DNA of 64,000 bases from Panorpa germanica (lineage: Eukaryota; Arthropoda; Insecta; Mecoptera; Panorpidae). Below, piece by piece: positions 1 to 12,323 of the stretch; the first letter of the stretch is position 1; the number at the start of each line of letters is the position of its first letter. The DNA lies in assembly GCA_963678705.1 (NCBI GenBank), contig OY783208.1, positions 12,025,782 to 12,089,781 of the forward strand, in the 5' to 3' direction. Below the pieces are notes generated by a model. It was not told the origin of the DNA, made no database searches, and saw only the letters and a program-made list of their open reading frames with translations. The translations under genes and the position numbers were made by a program.

Positions 1-3000
1 ATGTAGGCTCGCTGTAGACAGTTATTAATGAAAAAAAAAAAAGCCCCAAATTTCCAGTGGCGGCGGGAGTTGAGACAGTAAAAGCCAGAAATATTAAAAA
101 TGTAGTATTATAACTTAGGGTATGTATGGAGACACTAATTGCGCATGTTTGCCAATAATTAGATTACCAAAATTTTAATTCAGTAGCGGCGTGATTTTTT
201 GGGGGCAATGTCGCAACAGAGCTAGAACGTTAAAATTTGGAACGGGGGCCATATATAGAGTGTCATTAAAGACACACTATAGAAATTTGCAACTTTCCAG
301 AGACGGCGGGCGCTGGGGGCCAAAAACCAGATATTTAAAATATATGGAGATGAAAGGCTATAGTTTAGAATATATATTCTTAGATACAAATAAAATAGAT
401 CCTCGTGCTAAAATTTAACAAACTTGTTCAGTAGCGGAGGTTTGTGGGGGGTACTAATGCTAAAATATATATACAAAACTGAAATTTAGTATGCAGATAT
501 AGATTGACATTATTATTACGAAAATATAAAAAAAAATACATTTTCTTAAGTGCAACATTAGAGTGGCGGGTGATAAACCGAATATAAGAACAATATAGAG
601 GTACAACGATGATATTTTGCATGTAGAATATTAAATAGAAGCTAAATAGTTCTCTATAAGTCAGATATTCAAATTACATTCAGTAGTAGAATTGGATTGA
701 TTTTTGGTGCGTTTGTTGTGCTGTGAAATCGAACAGGAGTAAGAGGTATAGGGGGGAAATAGTTAACAGCCCCAAATATCAAAAAAAAGAAAAAGTGAAA
801 AAATAGAAACTATGCACGTGCATATTTGCGAAAATAAATTTAACCTTAGTAGCGGCGTTAAATTGAGGAAGTGGGGGCGGGAAAACGCTTTGCCAAAGAA
901 CTCAATTTTGAAATTTCGATCATTTATAAAAGTAGGGGTAGATAAAGGTAGTGAGAGTTGTTACGAGCAAAATAGATTGCTATGCCTAAAATTTGACAAT
1001 TTTATTTCAGGAGCGGGGATTAATGGGGAAACTAATATTATAACGTAAATATAAATACGAAATATAGAGTGTAAGATTACAGTACAGTTTTAATCATGTA
1101 AATGAATTGCTGTAATATCGAATTGGTAGTGTCTGATTGGAGAAGAGTGTGGCGCTGGGGTTCAGTTCTAAGTAACAGTGATGTTACAAGTAGTGGCGAT
1201 AGATTATAATGGCTCTGGGAGGTAACCGTATTGCAGAATATGTGCTTTGGTGCTGAAAGTGAGGGTGGCGGGGAATGGGGATTGAATCGAAAGTGCAATA
1301 ACGGTAAGGAAAAGGCCTAGAGATGAGATGAAAAAAAATAAACAGCAACAAATTTCCAGTGGCGGCGGGAGTTAAAACAGTAAAAGTCAGAAATATTGAA
1401 AAAGTAGTATTAAAACTTAAGGTATGTATTCAGACACTAATTGCGCATGTTTGCCAATAATTGAATTACCAAAATTTTAATTCAGTAGCGGCGTGATTTT
1501 TTGGGGGCAATGTTGCAACAGAGTTAGAACGTTGATATTTGGAACGTGGGCCCTATATAGAGTGTAATTAAAGACAAACTATAGAAAACTGCAACTTTCC
1601 AGAGGCGGCGGGCGCTGGGCGCCAAAAACCAGAAATATGAAATATATAGAGATGAAAGGCTATAGTTTAGAATATATGTTCTTAGATACAAATAAAATAA
1701 ATCCCTGTGTTAAAATTTGATAAACATGTTCAGTAGCGCAGGTATGTGGGGGGGTACTAATGCTAAAATATAAATACAAAGCTGAAATTTAGTATGCAGA
1801 TATAGATTGACATATTAATAACGATAATATAAAAAAAACTACATTTTTTTTAGTGTAACACTAGAATGGGGGGTGATAAACCGAGTATATGAACAAAATA
1901 GAGGTACAACGATGATATTTTGCCTGTAGAATATTAAATAGAAGCACAATAGTTCTCTTTAAGTTAAATAGTCAAATAACATTTAATAGTAGAATTGAAC
2001 TGATTTTTGGTGCGTTTGTTGTGCTGTGAAATCGAACAGGAGAGAGAGAGGTGTAGGGGGGAAATAGTTAACAGCCCCAAATATCAAATTAAAAAAATAG
2101 AAACTACGCATGCGGATATTTGCGAAAAATAAACTTAACCTAAGTAGCGGCGTGAAATTGGGGAAGTGGGGGCGGAAAAGGCTTCGCCAAACAGCTCAAT
2201 TTTGAAATTTCGATCATTTATAAAAGTAGATAAAGGTTATAAAGGTATAAAGATTTGTTACGAGCAAAATAGATTGCTTTGCCTTAAATTTGATAATTTT
2301 ATTTCAGGAGCGAGGATTATTGGGGAGACTAATATTATATCGTAAATATAAATACGAAAATTAAAACGTAAGATTACAGTGCAGTTTTAATTACGTAAAT
2401 GAGTTGCTGTAATATCGAATTGGTAGTGCTTGATTGGAGGAGAGGGTGGCGCTGGGGTTCAGTACTAAGTAACGGTGGTGTTAGAAGTAGTGGCGATAGA
2501 TTATTAATGGCTCTTGGAGGTAACCGTGTTGCAGAATAATATTATATCGTAAATATAAATACGAAAATTAGAAAATAAGATTACAGTGCAGTTTTAATTA
2601 TGTAATTGAATTGCTGTAATATTGAATTGGTAGTGCCTGATGGGAGAGAGGGTGGCGCCGGGGTTCAGGACACCAAGTAACAGTGGTGTTAGAAGAAGTA
2701 GCGATAGATAATAATGGCTCTGGGAGGTAACCGTGTTGTAGAATATGTGCTTTGGTGCTGAAAATGTGGGCGGCGGTTCAGGGGATTAAATTGAAAGTAC
2801 AATAACGGGAAGGATAAGGGCTAGAGATGAGATTACCAGGAGCGAAACGCTAGGCTTTCTTAAAAACATAAATGAATTGATGTAATTAATAGGTTTACAT
2901 TGAAATGAGTGAAAATTAATTTTATCAAGCATTTATCTTATCGAATAATTATTAAAAAATAATGTACTTCTAAGGATGAAATTTAGTATGCAGGTTGCCA

Positions 3001-3719
3001 GTATGGTATTAATTTTGAAAACTAATTGCTAAGAGATTAGTAAGCAGGGGGTGAAAGCGCAGGATTATTTAATGATTGCTCGAAATCAGGTGCGATAGAA
3101 ATGTGCCCTAATAAGCGATGATGCTCATTTGGGCTGTGGTGTTGCAATTAGGCGCATTGTGGCAGAGGTGCAGATGAATACAATTGATAGTGCGAGAACG
3201 ATACAGAGCATGGAGCCAATAGGTGATGATTGGTGTTTAGGGGCGGGGCAGTGGACATTGTTTAATACTGTGCTTCATTAGGGTAAATTGGATAATTTTA
3301 CGCAGGGAACAGGAAACGAAGGATTATTTAATTATAGCGGTAGAGCGGGGCGCTGTGAAAGTACTCTAAGGACCGACGATGCTCAGGGAAGAAGCGATAC
3401 AGAGTGCTGAAGGAAGAAGGCGCCCCATGGCGGAAGTTTAGAATAATCAAATTAAAAGTTCAGACACGTAAGAGAGCATGGGCCAAGAGGTGATGATTTG
3501 AGCTTATAAGCGGGTGCACTGCAGACTGGCCAATACAGTGCTTTATTACTGTAAATGAAAGAATTATAACAAAATAAGAAAACATAAATTTAAAAAACAA
3601 TACATTTCAGCGAAAACTACTTAAAAATAATATTTTGCATTATTTTCAATTTAGGAAATAACTTTTATTTAGTCACAAATATTATATACACGTCGCTTTG
3701 CGACGGGGCGAAGCGCTAG
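1..3719 (+). mobile_element. Hel-A copy A, non-autonomous Helitron (5' end outside window)
   Basis: This is the right-hand part of a non-coding Helitron-like element. Its 3' end (about 3690-3719) has the Helitron signature: a hairpin CGTCGC-TTT-GCGACG, then a short GC-rich spacer and CTAG, followed by T. No transposase is encoded; short open frames are repeats of non-coding sequence. It is longer than its neighbours because about 1.3 kb is duplicated in tandem: the sequence from about position 30 restarts near 1330. A second, smaller duplication of about 200 bp lies at about 2325-2720. Assignment to Helitrons rests on the 3' hairpin plus CTAG and on the A/T junctions of sister copies. Confidence 0.75.
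30..2860 (+). repeat. Internal tandem duplication inside Hel-A copy A
   Basis: The block starting with the CCAGTGGCGGCGGGAGTT motif near 53 reappears near 1358, and the block ending in the ..GAGATGAGAT.. motif near 1320 reappears near 2830. The two halves are similar, not identical. Copies B and C hold only one such block, so the duplication is private to this copy. Confidence 0.7.
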
Positions 3720-6346
3720 TCTTACTATTATAATGTTCGTAATGTTCCAATTTAACATGGAAAACCCATAAGAACTCATAAATATTTATATAGAGCGTTA
3801 TATAGAGCGTTATATATATATCCGGTAACAAAATCTGTATGGTATCTTCTAAACGGCGCCTACAAAGTTCTTCAAATTTTGGTATGATGTAAAGTACGAA
3901 TTTCTAAGACTTTCTACGTCCCTGAATTTTTCCCTGAATTTCCGTGGAAAAACTTATATTGGAAAAACTGAAGAATTCGAAAAAATACTTTTGCTAATAT
4001 CTGACGAACTAGGAAAGATAGAAAACTGAAATTTGGTATGTGTATTGAGATCATAATTGTGCACATCTGTCAATAGTTGGAAATTTGAAAGTTGAGTTCA
4101 GTAGCGGCGCGAATTTCCGGGGGCAATGTTAGAATAGAGTTAGGACGTTCAAATTTAATATGTGGGCTCGCTGTAGACAGTAATTAATGAAAAAAAATAA
4201 ACAGCCCTAAATTTCCAGTGGCGGCGGGGGTTGAGACAATAAAAGCCAGAAATATTGAAAAAGAAGTATTAAAACTTTGGGTATGTATTGAGATACTAAT
4301 TGCGCATGTTTGCCAATAATTGGATTACAAAAATTTTAATTCAGTAGCGGCGTGATTTTTAGGGGCCAATTTCGCAACAGAGGTAGAACGTTGATATTTG
4401 AAACGTTTGCCTTAGATAGAGTGTCATTAAAGACAAACTATAGAAAACTGTAACTTTCCAGAGGCGGCGGGCGCTGGGGGCAAAAAACCAGAAATATGAA
4501 ATATATAGAGATAAAGGGCTATAGTTAAAAAAATATGTTCTTAGATACAAATAAAATAGATCCCCGTGCTAAAATTTAACAAACTTGTTCAGTAGCGGAG
4601 GTATGTGGGGGGTACTAATGCTAAAATATAAATACAAAGCTGAAATTAAGTATGCAGATATAGATTGACATATTATTAACGAAAATATAAAAAAAACTAC
4701 ATTTTCTTAAGTGTAACACTAGAATGGGGGGTGATAAACCGAGTATAAGAACAATATAGAGGTACAACGATGATATTTTGCATGTAGAATATTAAATAGA
4801 AGCTAAATAGTTCTGTATAAGTCAGATATTCAAATTACATTCAGTAGTAGAATTGGATTGATTTTTGGTGCGTTTGTTGTGCTGTGAAATCGAACAGGAG
4901 TGAGAGGTATAGGGGGGAAATATTTTACAGCCCCAAATATCAAAAAATAGAAAAAGTGAAAAAATAGAAACTATGCATGTGCATATTTGCGAAAATAAAT
5001 TTAACCTTAGTAGCGGCGTGAAATTGGGGAAGTGGGGGCGGGAAAAAGCTTTGCCAAAGAACTCAATTTTGAAATTTCGATCATTTATAAAAGTAGGGGT
5101 AGATAAAGGTAGAGAGAGTTGCTACGAGCAAAATAGATTGCTATGCCTAAAATTTGACAATTTTATTTCAGGAGCGGGGATTAATGGGGTGACTAATATT
5201 ATAACGTAAATATAAATACGAAATATAGAATGTAAGATTACAGTACAGTTTTATTCATGTAAATGAATTGCTATAATATCGAATTAATAGTGCCTGATTG
5301 GAAGAGAGTGTGGCGCTGGGGTTCAGTACTAAGTAACGGTGGTGTTAGAAGTAGTGGCGATTATTATGGCCCTGAGAGGTAACCGTGTTGCAGAATATGT
5401 GCTTTGGTGCTGAAAGTGTGGGTGGCGGGGTATGGGGATTAAATCGAAAGTGCAATAACGGGAAGGAAAAGGCCTAGAGATGAGATTATTAGGAGCGAAC
5501 TGCTAGGCTTTCTTAAAAACATAAATGAATTGATGTAATTAGTAGGTTTACATTGAAATTAGTGAAATTTAATCAGAAATTTATCTTATCGAATAATTAT
5601 TAAAAAATAATGTACTCCTTAGGATTACGAGTGCTTCTTAGGAAATTTAGTATGCAAGTTGCCAGTATAGTAATTATTTTGAAAACTAATTGTTAAGAGA
5701 TTAGTACGCAGGGGGTGGAAGCGCAGGATTGTTTGATGGTTGCGCTAAACGGGTGGGATAGGAAAGTACCCTAATGAGCGATGATGCTCACGTAGCCTGT
5801 AGTATTGCAAGTGGGCGCATTGTGGCAAAGGTGCAGATGAATACAATTAAAAGTGCGAGAACGATACAGAGCATGGAGCCAAGAGGTGATTGGTGTTTAG
5901 GGGCAAAGCAGTGGACATTGTTCAATACTGTGCTTCATTATGGTAAATGATAATTTTACGCAGCGGGGGCGCTGTGAAAGTACTCTAAGGACCGACGATG
6001 CTCAGGGAAGAAGCGATGCAGAGTGCTAAAAGTTGGAGGCGCTCCATGGCGGAAGTTTAGAGGAATCAAATTAAAAATTTGGAAACGTAAGAGAGCATGG
6101 AGCCAAGAGGTGAAGATTGGGGCCTATGGGCGGGGGCACTGGAGACTGGTCAATACAGTGCTTTATTACTGGGATTATTAAATAAAGGAATTACAACAAA
6201 ATAAGGTAATATAAATTTAAAAAATAATATATTTTAGCGAAAACTACTTAAAAATAATTTTTTGCATTATTTTCAATTTATCAAATAACTTTTATTTATT
6301 CACAAATATTAAATACACGTCGCTTTGCGACGGGGCGAAGCGCTAG
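3720..6346 (+). mobile_element. Hel-A copy B, complete non-autonomous Helitron (2.63 kb)
   Basis: It begins with TC (TCTTACTATTATAATGTTCG) directly after the CTAG of copy A and ends with the CGTCGC/GCGACG hairpin and CTAG at 6343-6346. After the 5' terminus comes a 60-bp leader, a short TA run and the conserved CCGGTAACAAAATCTGTATGG block. The interior has no transposase and consists of degenerate repeats, each with an AGTAGCGGCG-like core followed by a G run. Mobilisation would need Rep-helicase from elsewhere. The direct CTAG|TC junction with copy A is the head-to-tail arrangement expected from rolling-circle concatemers or from insertion at an end. Confidence 0.78.
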
Positions 6347-6386
6347 TCCTATATTATAATGTTCCAACTGTTTGAATCTATTCTTA
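6347..6386 (+). mobile_element. Hel-B 5' terminal fragment (40 bp)
   Basis: It starts TCCTATATTATAATGTTCC, the 5' terminus seen on complete Hel-B copies at 53484 and 55255, and stops after ..ATTCTTA where the next TC terminus begins. I read it as the outer end of a Hel-B cut by a later Helitron insertion between A and T. Confidence 0.6.
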
Positions 6387-6426
6387 TCCTATATTATAAT
6401 GTTCCAACTGTATGTTTATATTCTTA
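6387..6426 (+). mobile_element. Second Hel-B 5' terminal fragment (40 bp)
   Basis: Another TCCTATATTATAATGTTCC start that breaks off after ..TATATTCTTA. The sequence resuming after Hel-A copy C (TATGTTTATATTC at 9072) fits its continuation. Hel-A copy C therefore appears inserted in this Hel-B at an A/T dinucleotide near its 5' end. Confidence 0.6.
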
Positions 6427-9071
6427 TCTTACTATTATAATGTTCGTAATGTTCCAATTTAACATGGAAAACTCATAAGAACTCATAGATATTTATATAT
6501 ATATATATATATATATTTCCGGTAACAAAATCTGTATGGTATCTTCCAAACGGCGCCTACAAAGTTTTTTAAATTTTGATATTATGTAAAGGACGAATTT
6601 CTAAGACTTACTACGTCCCTGAATTTTTCCCTGAATTTCCCTGGAAAAAATTATTCTGGAAAAACTGGAAAATTTGAAAAAATACTTTTGCAAATATCTG
6701 ACGAACTAGAAAAGATAGGAAACTGAAATTTGGTATGTGTATTCAGATCATAATTGTGCACATTTGCCAATAGTTGGACATTTAAAATTTAAGTTCAGTA
6801 GCGGCGCGAATTTCCGGGGGCAATGTTAGAATAGAGTTAGGGCGTTCAAATTTAATATGTAGGCTCGCTCTAGAGTGTTATTAATGAAAAAAAATAAAGA
6901 GCCCCAAATTTCCAGTGGCGGCGGAAGTTGAGTTAGTAAAAGCCAGAAATATTGAAAAAGTAGTATTAAAACTTAGGGCATGTATTGAGACACTAATTGC
7001 GAATGTTGCCAATAATTGGATTACCAAAATATTAATTCAGTAGCGGCGTGATTTTTTGGGGGCAATGTTGCAACAGAGCTAGAACGTTGATATTTGGAAC
7101 GTGGGCTCTATATAGAGTGTCATTAAAGACAAACTATGGAAAACTGCAACTTTCCAGAGGCGGCGGGCGCTGTGGGCCAAAAACCAGAAATATAAAATAT
7201 ATAGAAATAAAAGGCTATTGTTTAGATTATATGTTCTTAGATAAAAATAAAATAGATCCCTGTGTTAAAATTTGACAAACTTGTTCAGTAGCGCAGGTAT
7301 GTGGGGGGGTAATAATGCTAAAATATAAATACAAAGCTAAAATTTAGTATGCAGATATAGATTGACAAATTAATAACGAAAATATAAAAAAAAAATCCTT
7401 TTCTTAAGTGTAACACTAGAGTGGGGAGTGATAAACCGAGTATAAGAACAAAATTGAGGTACAACGATGATATTTTGCATGTAGAATATTAAATAGAAGC
7501 ACAATAGTTCTCTATAAGTTAGATAGTCAAATTACATTCAATAGTAGAATTGAATTGATTTTTGGTGCGTTCGTTGTGCTGTGAAATCGAACAGGAGTGA
7601 GAGGTATAGGGGGGAAATAGTTAACAGCCCCAAATATCAAATTAAAAAATTAGAAACTACGCATGTGCATATTTGCGAAAAATAAGTTTAACCTTAGTAG
7701 CGGCGTGAAATTGGGGAAGTGGGGGCGGAAAAGGCTTTGCCAAAGAGCTCAATTTTAAATTTCGATCATTTATAAAAGTAGATAGTAGTAATAAAGGTTA
7801 TAAAAGTAGAGAGAATTGTTATGAGCAAAATAGATTGTTATGCCTAAAATTTGTCAATTTTATTTCAGAAGCGGGAATTAATGGGGAGGACAATATTATA
7901 TCGTAAATATAAATACAAAAATTTGAACGTAAGATTACAGTGCAGTTTTAATTATGTAAATGAATTGCTGTAATATTGAATTGGTAGTGCCTGATTGGAG
8001 GAGAGGGTGGCGCCGGGGTTCAGGACACCAAGTAACGGTGGTCTTAGAAGAAGTAGCGATAGATTATAATGGCTCTGGAAGATAACCGTGTTGTAGAATA
8101 TGTGCTTTGGTGCTGGAAATGTGGGCGGCGGTTCAGGGGATTAAATTGAAAGTACAATAACGGGAAGGATAAGGGCTAGAGATGAGATGATTAGGAGCGA
8201 ACCGCTAGGCTTTCTTAAAAACATAAATGAATTGATGTAATTAGTAGGTTTACATTGAAATGAGTGAAAATTAATTTTATCAAGCATTTATCTTATCGAA
8301 TAATTATTAAAAAATAATATACTTCTAAGGATGAAATTTAGTGTGTAGGTTGCCAGTAAAGTATTAATTATGAAAACTAATTGTTAAGAGTATTAGTACA
8401 CAGGAGGTAAAAGCGCAAGATTGTTTAATGATTGCGGTAAAAGGGGCGATAGAACAGTGCTGTTATGTGCGATGATTCTCAGGTTGGATGTGGTGTTGCA
8501 AGTGGGCGCATTGTGGCAGAGGTGCAGAGGAATACAATTGAAAGTGCGAGAACGATACAGAGCATGGAGCCAAGAGGTGATGATTAGTATTACGGGGCGG
8601 GGCAGTGGACATTTTTCAATACTGCGCTTTATTAGGGTAAATAATAATTTTACACAGAGAGGAGGAAACGAAGGATTATTTAATTATAGTGCTAAAGCGG
8701 GTGCGCTGTGAATGTACTCTAAGGACCGACGATGCTCAGGAAAAAAGCGATACAGAGTGCTGAAGGAAAAAGGCGCTCCATGGCGGAAGTTTAGAGGAAT
8801 CAAATTAAAAGTTCGGAAATGTAAGAGAGCATGGAGCCAAAAGGTCATGATTGCGGCTTATGGGCGGGGGCACTGGAGACTGGTCAATACAGTGCTTTAT
8901 TACTGTAAATGAAAGAATTATAACAAAATAAAAAAAAAAAGTTTAAAAAAGGATATATTATAACGAAAATTACTTAAAAATAATATTTTGCATTATTTTC
9001 AATTTAGCAAATAAATTTATTTATTCACAAATATTAAATACACGTCGCTTTGCGACGGGGCGAAGCGCTAG
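6427..9071 (+). mobile_element. Hel-A copy C, complete non-autonomous Helitron (2.65 kb)
   Basis: Termini are TCTTACTATTATAATG at the 5' end and the CGTCGC/GCGACG hairpin with CTAG at 9068-9071, followed by T. Length matches copy B (2627 against 2645 bp). A long TA run lies at about 6496-6515 behind the 5' leader. Interior is non-coding; frames such as 7048-7275 recur in other copies only because the DNA is similar. Confidence 0.78.
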
Positions 9072-9834
9072 TATGTTTATATTCTTATATGTTTGGTACT
9101 GAATTTTGTATGGCAGCGCGAAAACGGCTCCAGGGAAGTTTTTAAAAATTTCCTATTTCGTAGAGAAAAAAATTCTAAGACTTTTGGCGTTCCCGGATTT
9201 TTCCCTGAATTTCCTGGAAACCCGTAATTTTGGAAAAACTGGGAAAAAAGTGAACCCTTTTTTGCTGTATTGCTTTTAATTCGTAAGAGATAGAAAGTTG
9301 AAATTTTGCATGTGTATTAAGGTATTTAATGCTTACATTTCTCAAAAATTAGAAATTCAAAAATTGAAAAAGGGGGGTTGAAGAAATTCGGGGGCCCGGT
9401 AGGGATCTTTGGAGAAAGTTCATATTCTGGATTTTTGAATAATTAAGTATAGTATTAATAAAAAAAAATTCAAAATTTCAAAATTTTATTTGGGGGCACG
9501 GGGGCAGTATTTGCCGAGAGTAAAAATTGTTCTAGAAAGTTGAAATTTTTTATATAGGCTAATCTTGGTAACTTATTTACGAATCAAAAAAAAAAATACC
9601 AAATTTTGAAAAAAAGTTGGTCAAATAACGCATAAATTGAAAATATTTTTTATTTTGATAAAAAAATATATTTTTTTAGTCAATATATATGTGTTAATTA
9701 TTATGTGCGAGTTTATTTATTATTTCAATTTAAAAATAGAACAGTTAAATATGAAATTTAATTACGAATTATTTTATTGGATTTAAATGATACACGCCAA
9801 AAAGACGTCGCATTGCGACGGGGGTAAACTCAAG
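9072..9834 (+). mobile_element. Hel-B array unit 1
   Basis: This is the body of a 0.8-kb non-coding Helitron. Landmarks in order: ATTTTGTATGG leader; a CCTATTTCGTAGAG block; a GGGGGCCCGGTAGGG block; a TTTGGGGGCACGGGGGCAG block; then the terminal hairpin CGTCGC-ATT-GCGACG. The end reads CTCAAG rather than the canonical CTRR, followed by T. Its outer 40 bp are the fragment at 6387-6426, separated by Hel-A copy C. Confidence 0.65.
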
Positions 9835-10680
9835 TCTATTATAATATCCCAGCTGTATATTTATCTTATATTATAATGTTCCAAGTGTTTATTTATATTC
9901 TTATATGTTTATATGTTTCTATGTTTATGTGTTTATATGTTTGGTTCGAATTTTGTATGGCAACTCGAAAACGGCTCCAGGGAAGTTTTTGAAAATTGCC
10001 TATTTCGTAGAGAAAAAAATTCTAAGACTTTTGGCGTCCCCGGATTTTTCCCTGAATTTCGTAGAAACCTGTTATTTTGGAAAAACTGGAAAAAAAGTGA
10101 GCCCTTTTTTGCTGTATTACTTTTAATTCGTAAAAGAGAGAAAGTTGAAATTTTGCATGTGTATTAAGGTATTCAATGCTGACATTTCTCATAAATTAGA
10201 AATTCAAAAATTGAAAAAGGGGGGGTTGAAGAAATTCGGGGGCCCGGTTGGAAACTTTGGAGAAAGTTCATATTCTGAATTCTGGAATAATTAAGTATAT
10301 TATTAATAAAAAAAAATTCAAAATTTCAAAATTTTATTTGGGGGCACGGGGGCAGTGTTTGCCGAGAGTAAAAATTGTGATAGAAAGTTGAAATTTTGTG
10401 TATAGGCTAACCTTGGTAACTTATTTACGAATCGAAAAAAATAATCCCAAATTTTGAAAAAAAGTTGGTCAAATAACGCATAAATTAAAAATTATTTTTA
10501 TTTTGATAAAAAAAATATATTTTTTTAGTCAATTTATATGTGTTGTATATGTGCGAGTTTATTTATTATTTCAATTTAAAAATAGAACAGTGAAATATGA
10601 AATTTAATTACGAATTATTTTATTGGATTCAAATCATACACGCCAAAAAGACGTCGCATTGTGACGGGGGTAAACTCAAG
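9835..10680 (+). mobile_element. Hel-B array unit 2
   Basis: It starts TCTATTATAATATCCC at 9835 and carries a second, shorter 5' end beginning TATTATAATGTTCC near 9869. It ends with hairpin CGTCGC-ATT-GTGACG (one mismatch in the stem) and CTCAAG at 10680. The doubled 5' end suggests an insertion of one Hel-B into the outer end of another. Confidence 0.62.
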
Positions 10681-11493
10681 TATATTATAATGTCCCAGGT
10701 GTATATTTATATTCTTATATGTTTATGTGTTTATATGTTTGGTTCGAATTTTGTATGGCATCTCGAAAACGGCTCCAGGGAAGTTTTTAAAAATTTCCTA
10801 TTTCGTAGAGAAAGAAATTCTAAGACTTTTGGCGTCCCCCGATTTTTCCCTGAATTTCCTGGAAACCCGTAATATTGGAAAAACTGGAAAAAAAGTGATC
10901 CCTTTTTTGCTGTATTACTTTCTTGCTTATTATTCGTAAAAGATAGAAAGTTGAAATTTTGCATGTGTATTAGGGTATTCAATGCTGACATTTCTCAAAT
11001 ATTAGAAATTCAAAAATTGAAAAAGTGGGGGGGGGGGTTAAAGAAATTCGGGGGCCCGGTAGGGAACTTTGGAGAAAATACATTTTCTGGATTCTAGAAT
11101 AATTAAGTATATTATTAATAAAAAAAAATTCAAAATTTCAAAATTTTATTGAGGGGCACGGAGGCAGTAGTTGCCGAGAGTAAAAATTGTGCTAGAAAGT
11201 TTAAATTTTGTATATAGGCTAACCTTGGTAACTTATTTACGAATCGAAAAAAATATCCCAAATTTTGAAAAAAAGTTGTTCAAATATCGCATAAATTTAA
11301 AATATTTTTTATTTTAATATAAAAAATGTATTTTCTTAGTCAGTTTGTATGAAAAATTAATTGTTATTAAATGTAAATTTAATATAGGACGAGTTTATTT
11401 ATTATTTCAATTTAAAAATGGAATTAAATTTTGACATGAAATTCAAGCCACTCACAAGAAACAAACGTCGCTTGCGACGGGGGTAAAAGCTAG
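10681..11493 (+). mobile_element. Hel-B array unit 3
   Basis: It starts TATATTATAATGTCCC, lacking the outer TCC. It ends in the perfect CGTCGC-TT-GCGACG hairpin and canonical CTAG at 11490-11493. This 3' subtype (AAAGCTAG) differs from units 1 and 2 (AACTCAAG), so the array mixes at least two Hel-B subfamilies. Confidence 0.65.
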
Positions 11494-12323
11494 TATTCTT
11501 ATATTCTTATATGTTTGGTTCGAATTTTGTATGGCATCTCGAAAACGACTCCAGGGAAGTTTTTAAAAATTTCCTATTTCGTAGAGAAAAAAATTCTAAG
11601 ACTTTTGGCGTCCTTGGATTTTTCCCTGAACTTCCTGGAAACCCGTAATTTTGGAAAAAATGGAAAAAAATGAACCCTTTTTTGCTGTATTACTTTTAAT
11701 TCGTAAAAGATAGAAAGTTGAAATTTTGCATATGTATTAAGGTATTCAATACTGACATCTCTCAAATATTAGAAATTCAAAAAGTGAAAAAGGGAGGGTT
11801 GAAGAAATTCGGGGGCCCGGTAGGGAACTTTGGAGAAAGTTCATATTCTGGATTCTAGAATAATTAAGTATATTATTAATAAAAAAAAATTCAAAATTCC
11901 AAAATTTTATTTGGGGGCACGGGGGCAGTATTTGCCGAGAGTAAAAATTGTGCCAGAAAGTTGAAATTTTGTATATAGGCTAATCTTGGTAACTTATTTA
12001 CGAATCGAAAAAAAAATCCCAAATTTTAAAAAAAAGTTGGTCAAATAACGCATAAATTGAAAATATTTTTTATTTTGTTAAAAAAATATTTTTTTTTAGT
12101 CAATTTATATGTCATGTATATGTGCGCGAGTTTATTTATTATTTCAATTTAAACATAGAATTAAATATGAAATGTAATTACGAATTATTTTATTGGTTTC
12201 AAATCATACACGCCAAAAAGACTTCGCTTTGCGACGGGGTAAACGTTACTAAAATTTAAATTTTTACATGAAGTTCAAGCCACACACAAAAGACACGTCG
12301 CTTGCGACGGGGGTAAAAGCCAG
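11494..12323 (+). mobile_element. Hel-B array unit 4 with two consecutive 3' ends
   Basis: The unit carries one 3' hairpin region (ACTTCGCTTTGCGACGGGG, about 12221-12239) followed about 55 bp later by a second hairpin CGTCGC-TT-GCGACG, ending CCAG at 12320-12323. Two stacked 3' ends make it a chimera of the two Hel-B subfamilies. The terminal CCAG departs from CTRR by one base. Confidence 0.6.

Noticed and set aside
191..418. 75-codon frame (MIFWGQCRNRARTL..) recurring at 7048, 35178 and 41587
   Set aside because: It recurs because Hel-A copies are similar DNA. Other copies of the same segment are frameshifted, substitutions do not favour silent changes by eye, and it has no domain.
812..1048. 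78-codon frame (MHVHICENKFNLSSG..) recurring at 4973 and 37096
   Set aside because: Same reasoning: shared Hel-A sequence, open in only some copies, crosses a GC-rich repeat core, no start context or homology.
3690..3719. Repeated CGTCGC/GCGACG hairpins as CRISPR repeats or transcription terminators
   Set aside because: They occur once per 0.8-2.6-kb element, always before CTAG-like ends. No spacer array or bacterial context; they fit Helitron 3' hairpins.
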